NCBI GenBank assembly: GCA_903884945.1
Contig: CAISGR010000007.1
Coordinates: forward strand, 1-36,188
Source: an uncultured bacterium
GTDB lineage: Bacteria; Pseudomonadota; Alphaproteobacteria; Sphingomonadales; Sphingomonadaceae
Direction: 5' to 3'
DNA length: 36,188 nt
The notes under the pieces are model-generated. The model searched no databases and was not told where the DNA came from. It worked only from the letters and a program-made list of their open reading frames with translations. The translations under genes and the position numbers were made by a program. Shown piece by piece: positions 32,335-36,188 of this stretch. Position 1 is the stretch's first letter. Each line of letters opens with the position of its first letter.

Positions 32335-33720
32335 ATGAGCGAAACCCGCACCGAAACCGATTCGATCGGCCCGATCGAGGTTCCCGCCAGCGCCTATTGG
32401 GGCGCGCAGACGCAGCGATCGATCGAGAATTTCCCGTTCGGCGCGACCGAGCGCATGCCGATCGGCATCGTCCATGCGCTCGCGCTGGTGAAGCAGGCGG
32501 CGGCGCGGGTGAATCGCGCGCATGGGCTCGATGCCGCGCTGGCCGACGCGATTGAGGCGGCCGCCGCCGAAGTGGCGGCGGGCAAGCTCGACGACCAGTT
32601 CCCGCTGGTCATCTGGCAGACCGGCTCGGGCACGCAGAGCAACATGAACGTGAACGAGGTGATCGCCGGCCGCGCCAACGAGGTGCTGGCGGGCACGCGC
32701 GGCGGCAAGGCGCCGGTCCACCCGAACGATCACGTCAATATGAGCCAGTCGTCGAACGACAGCTTCCCGACCGCGCTGCATATCGCCGCGGCGATGGCGG
32801 CGACGCAGCGCCTGTTCCCGGCGCTCGACCGGCTGCACGATGCGCTCGAGGCCAAGGCCCAGGCGTGGGCGGATATCGTCAAGATCGGGCGCACGCACCT
32901 GCAGGACGCCACGCCGGTCACGCTCGGCCAGGAATTTTCGGGCTATGCCAACCAGCTCTACCGCTGCCGCGCGCGCATCACGCCCGGGGTGGTGCACGGG
33001 ATGTGCCAGCTCGCCCAGGGCGGCACGGCCGTGGGCACCGGCCTGAACGCGCCGAAGGATTTCGGCGAGGCGATCGCCGCTGAACTCTCGACGCTCACCG
33101 GGCTGCCCTTCTTCACCGCCGAGAACAAGTTCGAGGCGCTCGCGTCGAACGATCCGATCGTCCATCTCTCCGGCACGCTCAACACGCTGGCGGTGGCGCT
33201 GACCAAGATCGCCAACGATATCCGGCTGCTCGGCAGCGGTCCGCGCTCGGGCATCGGCGAGCTCGACCTGCCCGCGAACGAGCCGGGCAGCTCGATCATG
33301 CCGGGCAAGGTCAATCCCACCCAGTGCGAGATGCTGACGATGGTGTCGGCGCAGGTCATGGGCAACAACGCCGCGATCACGATCGGCGGGCTGCAGGGGC
33401 ATCTCGAGCTCAATGTGTTCAAGCCGCTGATCGGGGCGAACCTGTTGCGCTCGATCGATCTGCTCAGCGTGGCGATGGACAGTTTCGCCGAGCGCTGCGT
33501 CGACGGGCTGGAGCCGAACCGCGGGCGGATCGCCGAGCTGGTCGACCGCTCGCTGATGCTGGTGACCGCGCTGGCGCCGGAGATCGGCTATGACAATGCC
33601 GCGAAGATCGCCAAGCATGCGCATGCCGAGGGGCTGACGCTCAAGGAGGCGGGGCTCGATCTCGGGCTGGTGGATGCCGCGACGTTCGACCGGTTGGTAC
33701 GGCCCGAGACGATGGTCTGA
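32335..33720 (+). CDS. fumC: Fumarate hydratase class II, 461 aa
   Basis: TCA-cycle enzyme that interconverts fumarate and malate; iron-independent tetramer. GSGTQSNMN (97-105), [22 protein letters not shown] with His188 and the signature [11 protein letters not shown] with Ser320 form the composite active site. Length is standard for FumC. AAGGA precedes the ATG by 9 bases. Paired with maeB it feeds malate metabolism, but the two genes are 20 kb apart. Confidence 0.98.
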   Translation: MSETRTETDSIGPIEVPASAYWGAQTQRSIENFPFGATERMPIGIVHALALVKQAAARVNRAHGLDAALADAIEAAAAEVAAGKLDDQFPLVIWQTGSGTQSNMNVNEVIAGRANEVLAGTRGGKAPVHPNDHVNMSQSSNDSFPTALHIAAAMAATQRLFPALDRLHDALEAKAQAWADIVKIGRTHLQDATPVTLGQEFSGYANQLYRCRARITPGVVHGMCQLAQGGTAVGTGLNAPKDFGEAIAAELSTLTGLPFFTAENKFEALASNDPIVHLSGTLNTLAVALTKIANDIRLLGSGPRSGIGELDLPANEPGSSIMPGKVNPTQCEMLTMVSAQVMGNNAAITIGGLQGHLELNVFKPLIGANLLRSIDLLSVAMDSFAERCVDGLEPNRGRIAELVDRSLMLVTALAPEIGYDNAAKIAKHAHAEGLTLKEAGLDLGLVDAATFDRLVRPETMV

Positions 33721-33804
33721 GATTCCTGCCCGGAGTGGAGAGACGCTGGCCGGGGAACCGACCGCCGCTTCATGCGCTCTGCCTGTCGAAACGGAGGGTA
33801 TTCC

Positions 33805-34026
33805 ATGAAGACGAGCACGATGCTGGGCGGCCTGATCGGCAGCGCGATCGACGGGGCGGACGGCGACGACGGCACGGCGGACGGCGCGCTGATCGGCGCG
33901 GGCGTGGTGATGGTCGCGCGCGTCGTCGTACCGGTGGCGGTTACCTTCGCGGTCGGCTGGCTTGCGCTGCGCGGCCTCAACAAGCTGGTGGACTCGGTTC
34001 TGGGTCAGCGCCCCTCCGAAGCCTGA
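33805..34026 (+). CDS. Small glycine-rich membrane protein, 73 aa
   Basis: No family recognised. GGLIGSAIDGADGDDGTADGALIGA is Gly/Asp/Ala-rich, resembling a glycine-zipper segment. One hydrophobic helix, ARVVVPVAVTFAVGWLALRG, follows, then a short basic/polar tail. ATG is well supported by ACGGAGGG. It lies between fumC and gmk (84 and 51 bases), on the same strand; likely single-pass inner-membrane. Confidence 0.78.
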   Translation: MKTSTMLGGLIGSAIDGADGDDGTADGALIGAGVVMVARVVVPVAVTFAVGWLALRGLNKLVDSVLGQRPSEA

Positions 34027-34042
34027 TCTGCAGCAAGACGGG

Positions 34043-34071
34043 TTGACGCGAGCGGGGCGCCCGCGCCACTA
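34043..34071 (+). promoter_or_regulatory. Candidate gmk promoter (leaderless spacing)
   Basis: TTGACG (34043-34048) lies exactly 35 bases before the gmk ATG; CCACTA (34066-34071) follows with a 17-base spacer. No Shine-Dalgarno is possible between the -10 and the start codon. Confidence 0.45.
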
Positions 34072-34077
34072 GCGCGC

Positions 34078-34742
<665 letters not shown>

Positions 34743-34743
<1 letters not shown>

Positions 34744-34756
34744 CTCACCGTTGAGC
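34743..34756. terminator. Weak hairpin after gmk
   Basis: GCTCA-CCGT-TGAGC, a 5-bp stem starting at the last base of the gmk stop codon, between the convergent gmk and ATP12 genes. No U-tract, so termination is speculative. Confidence 0.25.
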
Positions 34757-34790
34757 CCGGCCCGGAACGGGAGGGCGAACGGGGAGGGGC

Positions 34791-35483
34791 TTACGCTGCC
34801 GACAGTTCCAGGAACCGCACGCCCGCGGTGAAATCGCGCCGCCGCGACTCGAGCGCGCCGAGCGAGAGATCGTCCCGGCCCCATTGCTCGGCCTGCCAGT
34901 CCTCGTCGAGTTCGATCGCGCGCCACACCGCATCGGGCGATGCCGCGCCCTCGAACAGCGCGAGCGCCGCGACGAGCGAGCCGCCGATCGTCACGATCGG
35001 CGCAAGCCCGGCCAGTTCATACGCCGTGCGTGCCATCATCGCCTCGCGCAGCCGGGCGATCGTCGCGGGCGGCTGGTGCCGGTGCATGATCCCCGCCGCC
35101 ACCTCGAAATGCACGTCATAGCGCTGGCGCGCCCAGTCGAGCAGCGGATCCCAGAGCGCGGCCTGGCGCGCGACCAGGTCGTCGGGGCTCTCGGCACGGT
35201 AGCAGAGCAGGTCGCTTTCCCCGAACGCGGCAAGCCCGGCAGCGAAACGGACGGGGTCAGGCCCGATCCGTTCGATCGCGGCATTGGCGAGGCCGGTCAG
35301 CGGCATGGTGCGCGGATCGATCTCCGCGCCTTCGGCGACGGTCCGCCACTCGTCGGCCACGGCATCCGCCAGCGCGTCGGTCGGCAGGGTCAGCGGCAGG
35401 CGCCCCGGCGTGCGGACCGGCCGCTCGTCCAGCCTGATGCCGCGCTCGGCGTCGATCGAGACCGTCTTCCAGAAACGTTTCAT
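34791..35483 (-). CDS. ATP12 family F1-ATPase assembly chaperone, 230 aa
   Basis: ATP12 homologues bind the alpha subunit during assembly of F1; they are found in mitochondria and alphaproteobacteria. RFWKTVSIDAERGIRLDERP and RTPGRLPLTLPTDALADAV are typical N-terminal parts; IDPRTMPLTGLANAAIERI, ESDLLCYRAESPDDLVARQ, and DEDWQAEQWGRDD (193-205) are family hallmarks. The length fits. The ATG overlaps the stop of the small membrane protein upstream (ATGA), so it belongs to the HAD-membrane protein-ATP12 operon. There is no good Shine-Dalgarno, but coupling explains this. Confidence 0.93.
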   Translation of the reverse strand: MKRFWKTVSIDAERGIRLDERPVRTPGRLPLTLPTDALADAVADEWRTVAEGAEIDPRTMPLTGLANAAIERIGPDPVRFAAGLAAFGESDLLCYRAESPDDLVARQAALWDPLLDWARQRYDVHFEVAAGIMHRHQPPATIARLREAMMARTAYELAGLAPIVTIGGSLVAALALFEGAASPDAVWRAIELDEDWQAEQWGRDDLSLGALESRRRDFTAGVRFLELSAA

Positions 35484-35701
35484 GGGGCGGGCGGGGTCCG
35501 CCAGCGATGCGCGAGCGCGCGGGGCACGGTGGCGATCATCGCCAGGGCCGAAAGCACGATCGCGACGCCGAGGATCTTCGGCCCCCAGCTCTGCGCGCGG
35601 CCGAGCAGGACCACGCCGAAGATCGCGCCGGCCGATCCGACGACCCGGGTCAGCGTGATCGCAAGCCAGCGGTTGCGCGCGGTGGTCGCCTCGTCGGTCA
35701 T
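35480..35701 (-). CDS. Two-helix membrane protein, 73 aa
   Basis: No named family recognised. Two hydrophobic segments, RVVGSAGAIFGVVLLGRA and ILGVAIVLSALAMIATV, are separated by a short QSWGPK loop and are followed by a basic tail. It overlaps the HAD gene's stop codon (ATGA) and the ATP12 start (ATGA), so its position is fixed in the operon. A structural or assembly role near ATP synthase is only a guess from the neighbour. Confidence 0.82.
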   Translation of the reverse strand: MTDEATTARNRWLAITLTRVVGSAGAIFGVVLLGRAQSWGPKILGVAIVLSALAMIATVPRALAHRWRTPPAP

Positions 35702-36188
35702 ACCGTCTCCAGGTGCAGGGGGAGGCTTGCCACCGTCTCGGCGACGGCATGGGCGCCGGCCGCATGCAGTTCCTCGGGCGGGTGATAGCCCCAGGCGACG
35801 CCCAGCGCGCGCGTGCCCGCGGCGCGGCCCATCAGCATGTCGTAGCTGGTGTCGCCGATCATCACGGTCGTGGCGGGCGCCGCGCCCGCTTCGGCCATGG
35901 CCAGCTCGATCATCGACGGGTGGGGCTTGGAGGGATGGCGATCGGCGGTCTGCAGCGTGACGAAGCGGTCCGCGATGCCATGATGCGCGAGGATGCGGGC
36001 AAGGCCGCGATCGGACTTGCCGGTCGCCACGCCGAACAGCCAGCCGGCCCCGGCCAGCGTATCGAGCGCCTCGATCATGCCGTCGAACAGCGGCTCCTCG
36101 TCCATCGCGCCCGATGCGCGCAGGCGAAAGAAGGCCGCCTTGTATTCCTCGGCCAGGTCGCGGTGCCGGGCATCGTCGAGCGCGGGGC
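35698..36188 (-). CDS. HAD-family phosphatase (phosphoglycolate-phosphatase-like), N-terminus outside the window
   Basis: The visible part is the last 162 residues. Motif II is in VATGKSDRG, the motif III Lys is in SKPHPSMIE, and motif IV is IGDTSYDMLMG. The motif I Asp lies beyond the window edge. The segment LAEEYKAAFFRLRASG at the start of the visible part belongs to the helical cap. Phosphoglycolate phosphatase or a general nucleotide/sugar phosphatase are both possible. The stop overlaps the next gene (ATGA). Confidence 0.92.
   Translation of the reverse strand, partial: PALDDARHRDLAEEYKAAFFRLRASGAMDEEPLFDGMIEALDTLAGAGWLFGVATGKSDRGLARILAHHGIADRFVTLQTADRHPSKPHPSMIELAMAEAGAAPATTVMIGDTSYDMLMGRAAGTRALGVAWGYHPPEELHAAGAHAVAETVASLPLHLETV

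Overview
The window is GC-rich chromosomal DNA from an alphaproteobacterium, most likely a sphingomonad (Sphingomonas or a close relative). The assignment rests on the gene families seen: an SspB-type ClpXP adaptor, an ATP12-family F1 assembly chaperone, a CYP153 cytochrome P450, a GPH-family transporter next to an SDR, a CHAP-domain secreted protein and GC-rich dispersed palindromes. No rRNA, tRNA, CRISPR array, transposase or integrase was found. Coding density is high, and many genes overlap by ATGA or are separated by a few bases.

Layout. 1-1990 (-): 5' part of mutS, cut by the window edge just past Walker A. 2100-3583 (-): two unrecognised proteins, one with Gly-Gly-Pro and Ser-Asp low-complexity tracts. 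4089-5099 (+): HD-GYP c-di-GMP phosphodiesterase. 5254-6596 (+): a coupled pair of unknown genes, facing a phage tail-collar-like gene (6609-7202, -). 7255-9939 (-): a DHA1/TetA-type MFS exporter and a soluble chemoreceptor. 10274-12535 (+): malic enzyme fused to a phosphotransacetylase-like domain. 12644-14684 (-): SDR and acyl-CoA dehydrogenase, with two copies of a GC-rich palindromic repeat flanking the SDR. 14851-17153 (+): a second SDR translationally coupled to a GPH-family transporter. 17417-17962 (+): secreted CHAP hydrolase behind a hairpin-rich upstream region. 18020-18517 (-): MsrB lipoprotein. 18644-18925 (+): small unknown protein. 18954-20198 (-): CYP153 P450 with a palindromic operator candidate. 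20289-22477 (-): NatAB-like ABC exporter. 22621-23760 (+): QueG. 23741-24786 (-): EI24 membrane protein and lipoprotein. 24884-25882 (+): PfkB-family (adenosine-type) kinase, separated by a strong bidirectional terminator from an APC amino-acid permease (25991-27550, -).

27662-31687 (-) is a histidine biosynthesis cluster read as hisB, YCII-like gene, hisH, hisA, hisF, a tiny membrane protein, hisE and a HIT protein. It supplies steps 2 (HisE), 4 (HisA), 5 (HisHF) and 6 (HisB, dehydratase); hisG, hisI, hisC and hisD are not in the window. 31760-34743 (+): sspB, fumC, a small membrane protein and gmk. 34791-36188 (-): a tightly overlapped operon of a HAD phosphatase (cut by the window edge), a two-helix membrane protein and the ATP12 chaperone.

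No clearly novel multi-gene system stands out. The best leads are: (i) promoter-like elements placed so that transcription would begin at or near the start codon of several genes without a Shine-Dalgarno; (ii) the TGACA-N4-TGTCA palindrome over a -35-like box upstream of the CYP153 gene; (iii) the unknown gene pair beside the tail-collar protein; (iv) the low-complexity Gly-Gly-Pro/Ser-Asp protein; and (v) the tiny PEP-CTERM-like protein inside the his cluster.
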